Shown: positions 44,087 to 52,309, counted from the first letter of the stretch. The stretch: 64,000 nucleotides of DNA from VXYL01 sp965203685 (GCA_965203685.1 OZ241908.1:5456001-5520000); one strand, 5' to 3'. A program made the numbers and translations. Notes: generated by a model from the letters alone, not told the origin.

Positions 44087-44728
44087 TTAATCCTCGAGTT
44101 CGAAATAGATCCGCAGCAACATGCCGGGCGTCGGCGTGGGGACGCCGCCCACAATCTGTGGGCGGTACCGGTAGCGCATGACAGCCCGCAATGCCGCGGC
44201 ATCGAAGACGCCCGGTGGATCCGCATCGACCACCATGGGGTCGGCCACCGCCCCTGACGCCGCGATCGTGAACGACACGAGGACCCAACCTTCGACTCCC
44301 CGTGCCAAGGCGCGCTGCGGGTACTCCGGGGCCGGCGTCAGGAATGGAATCGGCATCCGCGCCTCGCTGACGGCCTGGCCGACTTCGCCGACGATCGGCA
44401 CGACGAGATCGAACGTCGTCGGGACGCCCTCCTTTCCAATCGCGATGTCGTCCGGAACCGGCCGCGGCGGCTCGTCCAGGACGCGCGGCGGCTCCACTCT
44501 CTTCCTGCGTGGCGGTGGCTCTGGATCGTCCACCGTTCGGGCAAACACCAGCTTCTGCGACGGCGGGCCCTCCTCGTACGCCGCATCCGTGGTCGCAACG
44601 AAATGGCGCATCAGGAGCAACAACCCGACCGTTATCACGCCCGAGAATAGGCAAGACAGCACGGCACGGCGGAGAGCCGGTGACCGGATCAGCGCCGCCA
44701 CAGCGGCAATCTTGTGTCGCACATCCAT
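44087..44728 (-). CDS. TonB family protein
   Basis: The 213-residue protein has one N-terminal membrane helix (LSCLFSGVITVGLLLLM), a Pro/Arg-rich periplasmic linker (DDPEPPPRRKRVEPPRV) and a C-terminal TonB domain (PEYPQRALARGVEGWVLVSF ... FDAAALRAVMRYRYRPQ). TonB proteins transmit proton-motive force to outer-membrane receptors through a TonB box; no exbB/exbD is nearby. It overlaps the M56 protease gene by one base (TGATG), so both are made together. It is the last gene of the blaI operon. Confidence 0.85.
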   Translation of the reverse strand: MDVRHKIAAVAALIRSPALRRAVLSCLFSGVITVGLLLLMRHFVATTDAAYEEGPPSQKLVFARTVDDPEPPPRRKRVEPPRVLDEPPRPVPDDIAIGKEGVPTTFDLVVPIVGEVGQAVSEARMPIPFLTPAPEYPQRALARGVEGWVLVSFTIAASGAVADPMVVDADPPGVFDAAALRAVMRYRYRPQIVGGVPTPTPGMLLRIYFELED

Positions 44729-46053
44729 CAGTACTCCTCCCTTTCAGAGGACGCTGAGTCCGGCAATACGAAGTCGAAACGTCGGATCAGGCGGCGCGCC
44801 GGGGTACCGCCGCTCGACAAAGCCACCGACCGAGCGGCTTGGTGCACGTACTCTCGCCGCGCTACGGCGCGTAGCACGACGTCGTCGAACACACCGGTCG
44901 GTTCGCTGGCAATGACGGACGGCCTAACCACGCGGCCGTCCCCTGTTAGCCCGTACTCGACGACCACGAACCCCTCGATGGCTTCGGCGAGGGCATGGCC
45001 CGGGTAGATGGGCTGTCTGGCCTCCCGCGGTCGCAGGTCGCCGCCCGCAAGCGCCCGTTCCCGCACTTCCGGGAGCTTGAGCTGCGGCGGTCCAAGCACC
45101 ACGCGGCGCGCGTTCGCTGGCATGGTCGAAGCCGACGCCGGTTCACTCGCCTCGAACTCCACGCTCGTCAGCAGCAGGGCCGCGCCCAGCACGGTGACGA
45201 GTCCCCAATACACTCCGCCCACGTCGAGTTGGTGCTCACGGATGCCAAGAAACCGCTGGAAGCGCGTGACCACGGCCGACCCGCTCAGGCGGGCGACCAC
45301 GACCGGCGGTTCGGGGTCCTCCTGCACAGCACACAGAACGCCGTCGAGGTAGTGCGCGCAACTCGGCAGACACTCCGCCGCCCGGTCGTCGCAACTTTGC
45401 TCCATGGCCTCGATGAACTGGCGGCGCAAGAGGCCGAGCCAGGGCGCGAACCAATACCAGTGCAGCACGAGGCTCAAGCCCAGTACGGCCAGGTCGTCGC
45501 GGCGGCTCAAGTGAACAAATTCGTGCGCGAGCACCGCGCGCAGCGTGCCCACGCTCCAGGTTGTCGCCTCCGCCGGCAGGACAATGCGATCGCCAGCGAG
45601 GCTGGACGAGCAGGCCTCGTCGCCGAAATGCAAAAGGTACGGTCGCGGGAACCCCAACTCCCTGGCCACCGTCGCCGCCTCGCGTCCGATGTGCTCGGCA
45701 TCGATCGAAGGCAGCCTCCTCAAACCGTCGCGTGACCGGCGTGCCCGCGCAATCGTGCGCACGTTGAGGGCCGCCGCCACGCCGACCCAAGCGCCGAGCA
45801 GCCAGAGCGGCACGGGCACGGCGCCTGCCAGGCTCATCGCGGCCAGCATGTCGAACGGCGCGGTCCAGTACCAACCGCTGCTGACGGTAAGGACGAGTGG
45901 CAGGGCGACCAGCAGGCCGCCGGCCAACAGGGCGTAGGCGCGGCGCGTGACGGCGTTGCGTCGAAACGCCACGAGGGCGATGCACGTCAACAGCGCCGAG
46001 CACAGCGCAAGCTGCACCAGGAAGCGCGCCTCGATGTGCAGGACGTCGGTCAC
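44728..46053 (-). CDS. BlaR1-like M56 metalloprotease with a C-terminal TonB domain
   Basis: The 441-residue protein has three N-terminal membrane segments (residues ~10-30, 40-60, 68-98), a gluzincin core with HEFVH at 177-181 and the third ligand region EAMEQSCDDR (~217), and a fourth helix (~281-298). Residues ~345-432 form a TonB C-terminal domain (QPIYPGHALAEAIEGFVVVE ... GVFDDVVLRAVARREY). In BlaR1 the last helix is followed by a penicillin-binding sensor; here a TonB domain takes that place. It overlaps blaI by four bases (ATGA). By analogy it would cleave the repressor after an external signal; this is inference. Confidence 0.85.
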   Translation of the reverse strand: MTDVLHIEARFLVQLALCSALLTCIALVAFRRNAVTRRAYALLAGGLLVALPLVLTVSSGWYWTAPFDMLAAMSLAGAVPVPLWLLGAWVGVAAALNVRTIARARRSRDGLRRLPSIDAEHIGREAATVARELGFPRPYLLHFGDEACSSSLAGDRIVLPAEATTWSVGTLRAVLAHEFVHLSRRDDLAVLGLSLVLHWYWFAPWLGLLRRQFIEAMEQSCDDRAAECLPSCAHYLDGVLCAVQEDPEPPVVVARLSGSAVVTRFQRFLGIREHQLDVGGVYWGLVTVLGAALLLTSVEFEASEPASASTMPANARRVVLGPPQLKLPEVRERALAGGDLRPREARQPIYPGHALAEAIEGFVVVEYGLTGDGRVVRPSVIASEPTGVFDDVVLRAVARREYVHQAARSVALSSGGTPARRLIRRFDFVLPDSASSEREEY

Positions 46054-46439
46054 GGGGCGTCGGTCCCCTTGAACTTGGCGAGTACGGACTCGATGGAGGC
46101 CAGTTCGTCGTCGGACAACTCCCGCTTCGAACCCAAAAGGCCAACCACCGCCGCGGCGGCCGACCCCCCGTAGAAGGTCTCCACCACCCGGTTGAGCGCG
46201 CTTCGCCGCGCCTTCGCCCGGGGCAACACCGGGCGGTACACGTACCGTCCGCGGTCATCGCGGTAGGCGACGTGGCCCTTGTCGAGGAGCTTGCGGAGCA
46301 AGGCGCGCACGGCCGAGTAGCTCGGCGCATCGGGAAGCGCGTCCTGCACCTCGCCGACGGCCGCCTCGCCGTTCTCGTAGAGCACATCCATGATCTGACG
46401 CTCCCGACGCGTCAAGTGCACATGATCGTCACGAATCAT
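46050..46439 (-). CDS. BlaI/MecI/CopY family transcriptional repressor
   Basis: The 129-residue protein has the winged helix-turn-helix of the family (LTRRERQIMDVLYENGEAAV, EVQDALPDAPSYSAVRALLR, KLLDKGHVAYRDDRGRYVYR) and a C-terminal dimerisation part (SALNRVVETFYGGSAAAAVV). BlaI-type repressors bind inverted repeats and are inactivated by cleavage through a BlaR1-like partner, which is encoded next. A strong inverted repeat lies just upstream. It is the first gene of the operon. Confidence 0.92.
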   Translation of the reverse strand: MIRDDHVHLTRRERQIMDVLYENGEAAVGEVQDALPDAPSYSAVRALLRKLLDKGHVAYRDDRGRYVYRPVLPRAKARRSALNRVVETFYGGSAAAAVVGLLGSKRELSDDELASIESVLAKFKGTDAP

Positions 46440-46456
46440 CGTAGTTGCAGTTTTGT

Positions 46457-46485
46457 TAGCACCAAGGTGCTAGTTATTTAGCACC
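46457..46485. promoter_or_regulatory. Predicted BlaI-type operator, three half-sites
   Basis: TAGCACC (46457-46463), GGTGCTA (46466-46472) and TAGCACC (46479-46485) lie 18-46 bases upstream of the blaI ATG. The last two form a perfect 7-bp inverted repeat around GTTATT. A related site with the same TGCTA-N6-TAGCA layout lies upstream of the TPR/lipoprotein operon at 48622. Autoregulation is the usual behaviour of BlaI-family repressors. Confidence 0.7.
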
Positions 46486-46563
46486 CATGACAGCGCTCGG
46501 TGAAAGCGCGTTCTTAGACTATTTCGTCATAAGCACACGGGTTCTTATGTCCCGACGTGGTGT

Positions 46564-47727
46564 TCAATCCACCGCGACGGGCTGACCGACATTTTCTAGC
46601 CAAAGATCCTTCAACAGCGTCCGGAGCGTCACGTACTGGGTATCCAACGCGCCTTTCAACGTGATCGTGCGATTTTCGAGACGGAGCGTGTGCGGCGAGA
46701 TTTCCGCCTCCGCGGACTCGCCCAGTTCCCGCAGGACATCCGCGTACGCCTGTGCCGCCGCATCGTCGTACATGGCCCCCACCAGCAACGACGCGCCCAC
46801 GGCCAGGCGCTCTTGCTGTGGCTCCGGATCCTCGTTGCGCAAGCCCACGGTGATGCTGTCAATCAGCGCCGCCGAGCCGGCCAGCGTCCGCGCTCGGGCT
46901 TCCTGGGCCAAGCGACGGTGGGTGAGCTTGGTCTGGTACGTGGCGCGTCGCCAATGCCGATACGGTAGGAACATGGCCGTGTTGAAGTCGGCGAAATACT
47001 CATCGAGCGTGTCGAGGAAGAGGTGTTCGCGGCTACGAACCTGGCGCACCTGGGCGAGCAGCGGATCATCCACTGCAGGAAGTCGTTGCAGTGCGAAGAC
47101 GCCGTCGTCCGTCTCAACCACGTAGTCCGAGAACGAATCCGGCGCGAGTCCCTGGGCGAAGCGCATTTCGGAAATCGTGCGTATCCGCGCCAGTTCCGCG
47201 TCCGGAAGTCGGTACAGCCAGTCGCGCATGTCGCTGGCCACTTGGCGGTAAACCTCCTCGAACGGATCCCCGTCGGGCCGTAGCTCCGCGTAGGTCTCGG
47301 CACTGGCCAGCACTTGGTAGCGCTTCTCGAACCACAACGCGCCACGCGCATCGGTCACACGCACACCGAGCGCCAATACCTCTCCGTCCGAGTCCTCGAT
47401 CACCGCTTCGACGACCACGTCGCTCGGTACGCCGTGCGGGGTCACCCGCACCGCCGCCCAGTCACCACCGGAGTTCAGTTCCTCCTTCAACAGGTAAGCC
47501 AGGTAGTTCCCCTCGGCGCGGCGCACTTCCGGACGCGCGATCGGATCGTCCTCGGTGTCGAAGTCCGGCGCGATGTTGGCAGCGAAGACGCCAACGCCAA
47601 CGTCCAGAAGAAGGTGTTCCGCGATCGGCTCGCTCGACGGCCGTCTGTACGGCTCGCGCTCGGGCTCCACGACGGGCGCGGTGGTCGCGCAGCCGCCGAC
47701 CAGCAAGGCTGCGACAATCCGCTTCAC
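46564..47727 (-). CDS. Lipoprotein of unknown function
   Basis: The 387-residue protein starts with a lipoprotein signal (KRIVAALLVGGCATT, lipid-modified Cys expected at the GGC). A ~120-residue domain follows (EHLLLDVGVGVFAANIAPDF, YLAYLLKEELNSGGDWAAVR), then Arg/Leu-rich helices to the end. Absence of Asp after the Cys favours the outer membrane. I do not recognise the family. The start is GTG 47727, overlapping the upstream TPR stop as GTGA, so it is co-translated with that gene. Confidence 0.7.
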   Translation of the reverse strand: MKRIVAALLVGGCATTAPVVEPEREPYRRPSSEPIAEHLLLDVGVGVFAANIAPDFDTEDDPIARPEVRRAEGNYLAYLLKEELNSGGDWAAVRVTPHGVPSDVVVEAVIEDSDGEVLALGVRVTDARGALWFEKRYQVLASAETYAELRPDGDPFEEVYRQVASDMRDWLYRLPDAELARIRTISEMRFAQGLAPDSFSDYVVETDDGVFALQRLPAVDDPLLAQVRQVRSREHLFLDTLDEYFADFNTAMFLPYRHWRRATYQTKLTHRRLAQEARARTLAGSAALIDSITVGLRNEDPEPQQERLAVGASLLVGAMYDDAAAQAYADVLRELGESAEAEISPHTLRLENRTITLKGALDTQYVTLRTLLKDLWLENVGQPVAVD

Positions 47728-48602
47728 GGCGAGAGCCCGTTGGCCGCGACGGGCTCTTCCCTGGCAGCCTCGCGCAGCGTGTCCGCAAGGTCGGGCCGCA
47801 CTAGGTCCTTCAGCAACCGGATCGCCTGTTCGCGGTCGTCGCGCGCGAAATACACCGGTGCCCACCACTGCTCTTCGATGACAAGGCCCTGCTTTGCCGC
47901 TTCCTCTGCAGCCGCCGCGAGGCGTGACATGGCCGCGTCGAAGTCGTACTCCAGGTCCGCGATTGGATCCTCGAGCGCCGCCATTTCCTCGATGATGCGG
48001 TTCATCGCGAGGTAGGGCCCCATGCCGACATCGTCGAGGACTGCGATGCCGATGCGGACGTACATAAGCGCGGCCTCATAGTCGCCCATCTCGAAATGAA
48101 TGCTGATGAGGCGGTTGAGCGTAACCGAGGTATAGCCCACCGGCAGGTAGCGACCAAGCAGGAGCAACTCCCGGTACACGGCCGCCGCATTTTCGAAGTC
48201 CCCGGCGGCGATGTGCTTCTCGGCCAGTTGGCCGAGCAGGCCGTAAATCATCGTCGTCTGGCGATGGCTGTGCGTGCGTGCCAACCGCACGGCGCCGCGG
48301 AACGATTCGAGCGCGGCCTGGTCATCCCCATCCGCCATGCTGCGCATCGCTTCCGCGACCCGTTGGAAAACCGTCAGGCTTGGAGGTTGTTGAAGCCGCG
48401 CTTTGCGCAAACCCCGATCGTCCCAAAGACGCTTGGACAGCTTGTCGATCGTACTGCCCTCCATCTGCGCGCTGGGCGACCAGGTGGAGTCGTCCCTCAC
48501 CGTGGAAGCTCCTGCGGCCAGGAGCGCGATGGATGGCGCCAGTCCGATCAACACGGCCGACTGCCACCAGCGCGAAACCGAACCGGCGCGGACACCAAGC
48601 AA
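47724..48602 (-). CDS. Exported TPR-like protein, paralogue 1
   Basis: The 292-residue protein has an N-terminal hydrophobic export segment (WQSAVLIGLAPSIALLAAGA), then LSKRLWDDRGLRKARLQQ and several degenerate TPR units (AALESFRGAVRLARTHSH, DYEAALMYVRIGIAVLDD). It ends DDREQAIRLLKDLVRPDLAD. Two paralogues lie at 50388 and 51347. The start is taken as TTG 48602 with GGGGGA upstream, which matches paralogue N termini and leaves the operator at 48622 in the leader; a longer ATG start at 48716 would place the operator inside the gene. Confidence 0.7.
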   Translation of the reverse strand: MLGVRAGSVSRWWQSAVLIGLAPSIALLAAGASTVRDDSTWSPSAQMEGSTIDKLSKRLWDDRGLRKARLQQPPSLTVFQRVAEAMRSMADGDDQAALESFRGAVRLARTHSHRQTTMIYGLLGQLAEKHIAAGDFENAAAVYRELLLLGRYLPVGYTSVTLNRLISIHFEMGDYEAALMYVRIGIAVLDDVGMGPYLAMNRIIEEMAALEDPIADLEYDFDAAMSRLAAAAEEAAKQGLVIEEQWWAPVYFARDDREQAIRLLKDLVRPDLADTLREAAREEPVAANGLSP

Positions 48603-48621
48603 GACGCCATCCCCCGAAGAG

Positions 48622-48641
48622 AGTGCTAGCTTTTTAGCAAT
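48622..48641. promoter_or_regulatory. Predicted second operator of the BlaI-type repressor
   Basis: TGCTA (48624-48628) and TAGCA (48635-48639) form an inverted repeat with a six-base spacer, the same layout as the site upstream of blaI. The 20-mers match at 15 positions when read on the minus strand. It lies about 20 bases upstream of the TPR start, a position suited to repression. Confidence 0.6.
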
Positions 48642-48775
48642 GTGGCCGGCGTGAGGAAAGGGTACCTCATAGACTGATTTGTTCTGACCAGCGCGCTGCT
48701 TATAACTGGTGAGCATTTATCTCGGGCTGGAGCCAATGATGTAATCGGGCGGGTACGGTCACCTCTGGATCTTGA

Positions 48776-49507
48776 ATGACGATGAAGCCGATCAAAAGCG
48801 CACTACTGTCCGGGCTGGTGTTGTTGGCTGGCGGCGCTGCGACAGGTGCCACGCGAGAGTCGCCGGCGGACTTGGAGGTCAGCGGAGGCTACGTCGAGGA
48901 AATGGTCGTCACTGCGGAGCGCCTCGAAAAGGGCGAATGGCCGACCGGGACGATCATCACGCAGACATACAATGTCCGTCAGCGCGGCATGCTGCTGTAC
49001 GAGCTTGGCCGGTACGAGGAAGCGCTGCCGCTGCTCCTCGTGGCGGCCGAGCGCGGCTTCAAATGGCCGCAGGCGATGGCCGCGGACATCTACCTGCATG
49101 GCCGAGGCGGCGTTCGGCGAGATCTCCGGTCCGGATTCGGATGGCTGGGAGTCGCTGCGTCCCCGCACACGTCGCCGCAGATCGACACGTACTTCCGGCA
49201 AGCAATGGCGGAGCTGCCCGGTCCGATGCGTACAGCGGCGGAGGCCACCGTGGACGAGTACCGCGAGCGGTGGGACAGTCGTGGATGGCGCGTCTCATGC
49301 CGACGCGTCGTATCCGAGTCGCCGGTCTCCATAGTGATGAGCTTGCGACTGAACAAACGTCTGCATTGCACCTTTTGGGACGAGCTACCTGTTTGTCGCC
49401 AGCCGTACCGTGAAGGCGCGCCTCTCGGCGAGCAGTTAGCGTGGGAATGCGATCCAGTGGGCAAGGCACACGTGGATGTCCGGAGGATCGGGGCGCCAGC
49501 CGGGTAA
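48776..49507 (+). CDS. Exported Sel1-type protein with a TonB-box-like motif, copy A
   Basis: The 243-residue protein has a signal peptide (IKSALLSGLVLLAGGAATGA). Residues 41-47, EEMVVTA, resemble the TonB box that opens many TonB-dependent receptors (EE.VVTA). Then come TPR/Sel1-like helices (MLLYELGRYEEALPLLLVAA, MAADIYLHGRGGVRRDL) and a Cys-containing C-terminal domain with RVSCRRVV, CTFWDELPVC and AWECDPVG. It is too short to be a receptor barrel. A near copy follows at 49610; both share upstream sequence. Confidence 0.65.
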   Translation: MTMKPIKSALLSGLVLLAGGAATGATRESPADLEVSGGYVEEMVVTAERLEKGEWPTGTIITQTYNVRQRGMLLYELGRYEEALPLLLVAAERGFKWPQAMAADIYLHGRGGVRRDLRSGFGWLGVAASPHTSPQIDTYFRQAMAELPGPMRTAAEATVDEYRERWDSRGWRVSCRRVVSESPVSIVMSLRLNKRLHCTFWDELPVCRQPYREGAPLGEQLAWECDPVGKAHVDVRRIGAPAG

Positions 49508-49609
49508 CGCGACGCCGGATAGCCTTCTGGGCAAGATGCTCGCGGCGTGGTTGGCTTGCGCTGGGGCCAATGATTTAATCGGGCCGTCACGGTGACCTTC
49601 GGGTTTCGA

Positions 49610-50353
49610 ATGACGATCACGCTAATCAAAGGCGCACTCTTGTCCGGGCTGGTGCTGTTTGCCGGAGGCGTTGCGACAGGTGCCGCGCGCGAGTCGCCAG
49701 CGGAGTCGGAGGTCAACACAGGCTACGTCGAGGAAATGGTCGTCACTGCGGAGCGCCTCGAAAAGGGCGAATGGCCGACCGGGACGATCATCACGCAGAC
49801 CTACAACGTCCGTCAGCGCGGCATGCTGCTGTACGAGCTCGGCAGGTACGAGGAAGCGCTACCGCTGCTCCTCGTGGCGGCCGAGCGCGGCTTCAAATGG
49901 CCGCAGGCGATGGCGGCGGACATCTACCTGCACGGTCGAGGCGGTGTTCGGCGAGATCTCCGGTCCGGGTTCGGATGGCTGGGAGTCGCCGCGTCCCCGC
50001 ACACGTCGCCGCAGATCGACACCTACTTCCGCAAGGCGATGGCGGAGCTGCCCGGTCCGATGCGTAACGCGGCGGAGGCCACCGTGGACGAGTACCGCGA
50101 GCGGTGGGACAGTCGTGGATGGCGCGTCTCATGCCGTCGGGTCGTATCCGAGTCGGCGAACTCCGTGGTGTTGAGCTTGCGACTGAACAAACGTCTGAGT
50201 TGCATCTTTTGGGACGAGATACCTGTCTGTCGCCAGCCGTTCCTCGACGGGATGTTCGGGTCGCCCGTAGGAGGGGAGCAGCTTGCATGGGAATGCGACC
50301 CGGTGGGCAGGGCCCGCGTGGATGTCTCGAGGATCGAGGGCCCAGCCGGGTAA
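49610..50353 (+). CDS. Exported Sel1-type protein with a TonB-box-like motif, copy B
   Basis: The 247-residue protein is a tandem duplicate of the gene at 48776. From GYVEEMVV to RRVVSES (about 145 residues) I count only two differences, while the signal peptide and the Cys-rich C-terminal part diverge more (SCIFWDEIPVC, then a longer loop). The EEMVVTA motif is again at residues 41-47. ATG 49610 aligns with the copy-A start; the 18 bases before it add six unmatched residues. The strong central conservation suggests recent duplication or gene conversion. Confidence 0.65.
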   Translation: MTITLIKGALLSGLVLFAGGVATGAARESPAESEVNTGYVEEMVVTAERLEKGEWPTGTIITQTYNVRQRGMLLYELGRYEEALPLLLVAAERGFKWPQAMAADIYLHGRGGVRRDLRSGFGWLGVAASPHTSPQIDTYFRKAMAELPGPMRNAAEATVDEYRERWDSRGWRVSCRRVVSESANSVVLSLRLNKRLSCIFWDEIPVCRQPFLDGMFGSPVGGEQLAWECDPVGRARVDVSRIEGPAG

Positions 50354-50387
50354 ACGCGACCTTAGATAGCCTTGCTGGGCACGATGC

Positions 50388-51350
50388 TCACGGCGAGGGC
50401 GCCTGCGCCGCCACCGGGGACTCCACGGCCGCCTCGCGAAGAATGTCGCGGAGACCAGGACGCAGCAGGTCCTTCAGCAGCGCGATTGCGCGCTCGCGAT
50501 CATGCCGCGCGAAGTACACCGATGCCCACCACTGGTCCTCAATCACCAGGCCTTGCTCTTGCGCTTCCGCCGCCGCTTCTTCCAGCCGCGCCATGGCCGC
50601 GTCGAAGTCGTACTCGAGGTCCGCGATGGGATCCTCCAAGGCCGACATCTCCTGGATGATGCGGTTCATCGCCAAGTACGGGCCGACGCCGACATTGTCG
50701 AGTACGGCGATGCCGATGCGGACGTACATGAGCGCCGTCTCGTAGTCGCCAAGGTCGAAATGCGTATTGATCAACTGGTTGAGCGTCGTCGCGGTGTATC
50801 CCGTCGGCAGGTAACGACCGAGCTGGAGCATCTCGCGGTAGACGAGCGCCGCATTGGCGAAATCTCCCCGCGCGATATGCCTGTCGGCCAGTTGGCCCAA
50901 AACCCGGTACGCCATCAACGTTTGCTCGTGATTGTGCGTTCGCGCCAGACGCACCGCGCCCCGCAGCCAATCGAGGGCGCCCTGGTCGTCGCCTTCCGCC
51001 ATGGCTCGAGTGGCCCGCTCGACACGTTGGAAGACAGCGATGCTCCCCGCGCGCTGCACGCGCGCGTTACGCAAGCCGCGGTCCTCCCAAAGGGGCCTGG
51101 ACAGGTCTTCGATGATGCTGTCCTCCGATACACCGGGCGCCGGCGGCATGTCGGGCTCTTCCTCCGGTGCCTCGCCGGAGCGTTCGGTCGGCATCCAGGG
51201 CGGCCGTTCCGGCGGTACCGCCGGGCCTGCCAGTGCAGGCGAGGACAACGCCGGCTGACCGGGATCGACGCCCACGTTCCCGGCGACCAGCATTGAAACG
51301 AACATCGGCAGAGCCGCGCGCTTTAGCCAAGTCCCGACAGACGTCCTCAC
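50388..51350 (-). CDS. Exported TPR-like protein, paralogue 2
   Basis: The 320-residue protein has a signal segment (WLKRAALPMFVSMLVAGN) and a Pro-rich linker (PPERPPWMPTERSGEAPEE). It then follows paralogue 1 closely: LSRPLWEDRGLRNARVQRAG, DYETALMYVRIGIAVLDNVG, PYLAMNRIIQEMSALEDPIA and EDQWWASVYFARHDRERAIA. Start GTG 51350 overlaps the stop of paralogue 3 (GTGA), so the two are coupled. No operator like those at 46457 or 48622 is visible upstream of the pair. Confidence 0.7.
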   Translation of the reverse strand: MRTSVGTWLKRAALPMFVSMLVAGNVGVDPGQPALSSPALAGPAVPPERPPWMPTERSGEAPEEEPDMPPAPGVSEDSIIEDLSRPLWEDRGLRNARVQRAGSIAVFQRVERATRAMAEGDDQGALDWLRGAVRLARTHNHEQTLMAYRVLGQLADRHIARGDFANAALVYREMLQLGRYLPTGYTATTLNQLINTHFDLGDYETALMYVRIGIAVLDNVGVGPYLAMNRIIQEMSALEDPIADLEYDFDAAMARLEEAAAEAQEQGLVIEDQWWASVYFARHDRERAIALLKDLLRPGLRDILREAAVESPVAAQAPSP

Positions 51351-52291
51351 GGCATGGACTCGTCGGTCTCGGCCGCGTCGCGCAGGACGTCCTCGGCTTC
51401 GTCCCGCATGGGCTCGAGCATCGTCCGGAGGATCCGAATCGCCTCCTCCCGGTCATCGCGGGCGCGATAAACAGGAGCCCACCACTGGTCTTCGACGACG
51501 AGTCCTTGACGTTCACCCAAGGCGACGGCTGACTCCAATCGTACGAGCGCGTTGTCGAGGTCTTGCTCCAAGGCGTCGATCGCCGTCTCGGGATCCGACA
51601 TCTCCGCGATGATGCGATTCATGACGCGGTACGGACCGATACCGACATCGTCGAGGACCGCGATTCCGACGCGCACGTACATCAAGGCGGTTTCGTACTC
51701 GCCGCGGTCGAAGTGGCTGGCGATCAGCCGGTTCAACGCCGCGCCCGTATATTCGGGCGCGACGCGGCGACCGACCAAGAGCATCTCCTCGTGAAGCTTC
51801 ACCGCGCGTTCAAGATCGCCCATTTCCACGTAGGCAGTGGCCAACTGCCCCATAAGGTCGTGGATCTGCCGGAGTTGCCTATAGCTGGCGTGGTTCGCCC
51901 ACTTCGCGAGGTAAACCAAGCGGCGGAAGGCGTTGTCGTAGTGGCCCTGTTTCATCTCCTCGTTGGCGCGCGCCAAGGGTGGTGCCAAGGTCGTTCTGCC
52001 GAGCCGCGTTCCCTGCCGCTTGGACAACCCCCGGTCCGCCCACGGGCTCGAAGAGAGCGCGTCGATCAACGCTCTCTCGCCGGTGAGATCGACGTTGTGC
52101 CCGGTCGGATTCTCGTCTCCCCACCGCCGCTCGCTCCGGGTCAGCAGGCCGAACTGCGCGGCCGACTCGGCGGAATCCCGCCGCCATTGCGCGTCGCGCT
52201 CCCACTCCGAACCAGCGGGACCCACGGCGGCGAACGCCGTGCCGGCGAGCAACAACAGAGCCACCGGAAGGTGTCGGCCGTTCGCCCGCAA
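51347..52291 (-). CDS. Exported TPR-like protein, paralogue 3
   Basis: The 314-residue protein has a signal segment (LPVALLLLAGTAFAAVG), a divergent N-terminal region, then the shared body: LSSSPWADRGLSKRQGTRLG, EYETALMYVRVGIAVLDDVG, YRVMNRIIAEMSDPETAIDA, EDQWWAPVYRARDDREEAIR. TTG 52291 is chosen because it aligns with the MRT start of paralogue 2; a much longer frame to 52567 overlaps aceE. The ribosome binding site is weak, so the start is uncertain. It begins 63 bases from the aceE stop. Confidence 0.7.
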   Translation of the reverse strand: MRANGRHLPVALLLLAGTAFAAVGPAGSEWERDAQWRRDSAESAAQFGLLTRSERRWGDENPTGHNVDLTGERALIDALSSSPWADRGLSKRQGTRLGRTTLAPPLARANEEMKQGHYDNAFRRLVYLAKWANHASYRQLRQIHDLMGQLATAYVEMGDLERAVKLHEEMLLVGRRVAPEYTGAALNRLIASHFDRGEYETALMYVRVGIAVLDDVGIGPYRVMNRIIAEMSDPETAIDALEQDLDNALVRLESAVALGERQGLVVEDQWWAPVYRARDDREEAIRILRTMLEPMRDEAEDVLRDAAETDESMP

Positions 52292-52309
52292 TGAGCGTCG
52301 TACGAGGGC

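Larger units (their letters stand above)
48725..50387. repeat. Tandem duplication of the Sel1-type gene unit (~830 bp per copy)
   Basis: The unit spans from the upstream GCCAATGAT-TAATCGGGC element (48733 and about 49567) through the gene to a shared tail (GGGTAA then GATAGCCTT, near 49503 and 50348). The tail of copy A ends in bases resembling the 3' end of a TPR gene (GATGCTC.CGGCG), as copy B does before the real TPR gene at 50388. This suggests the ancestral unit was a convergent Sel1 plus TPR gene pair. Confidence 0.65.
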
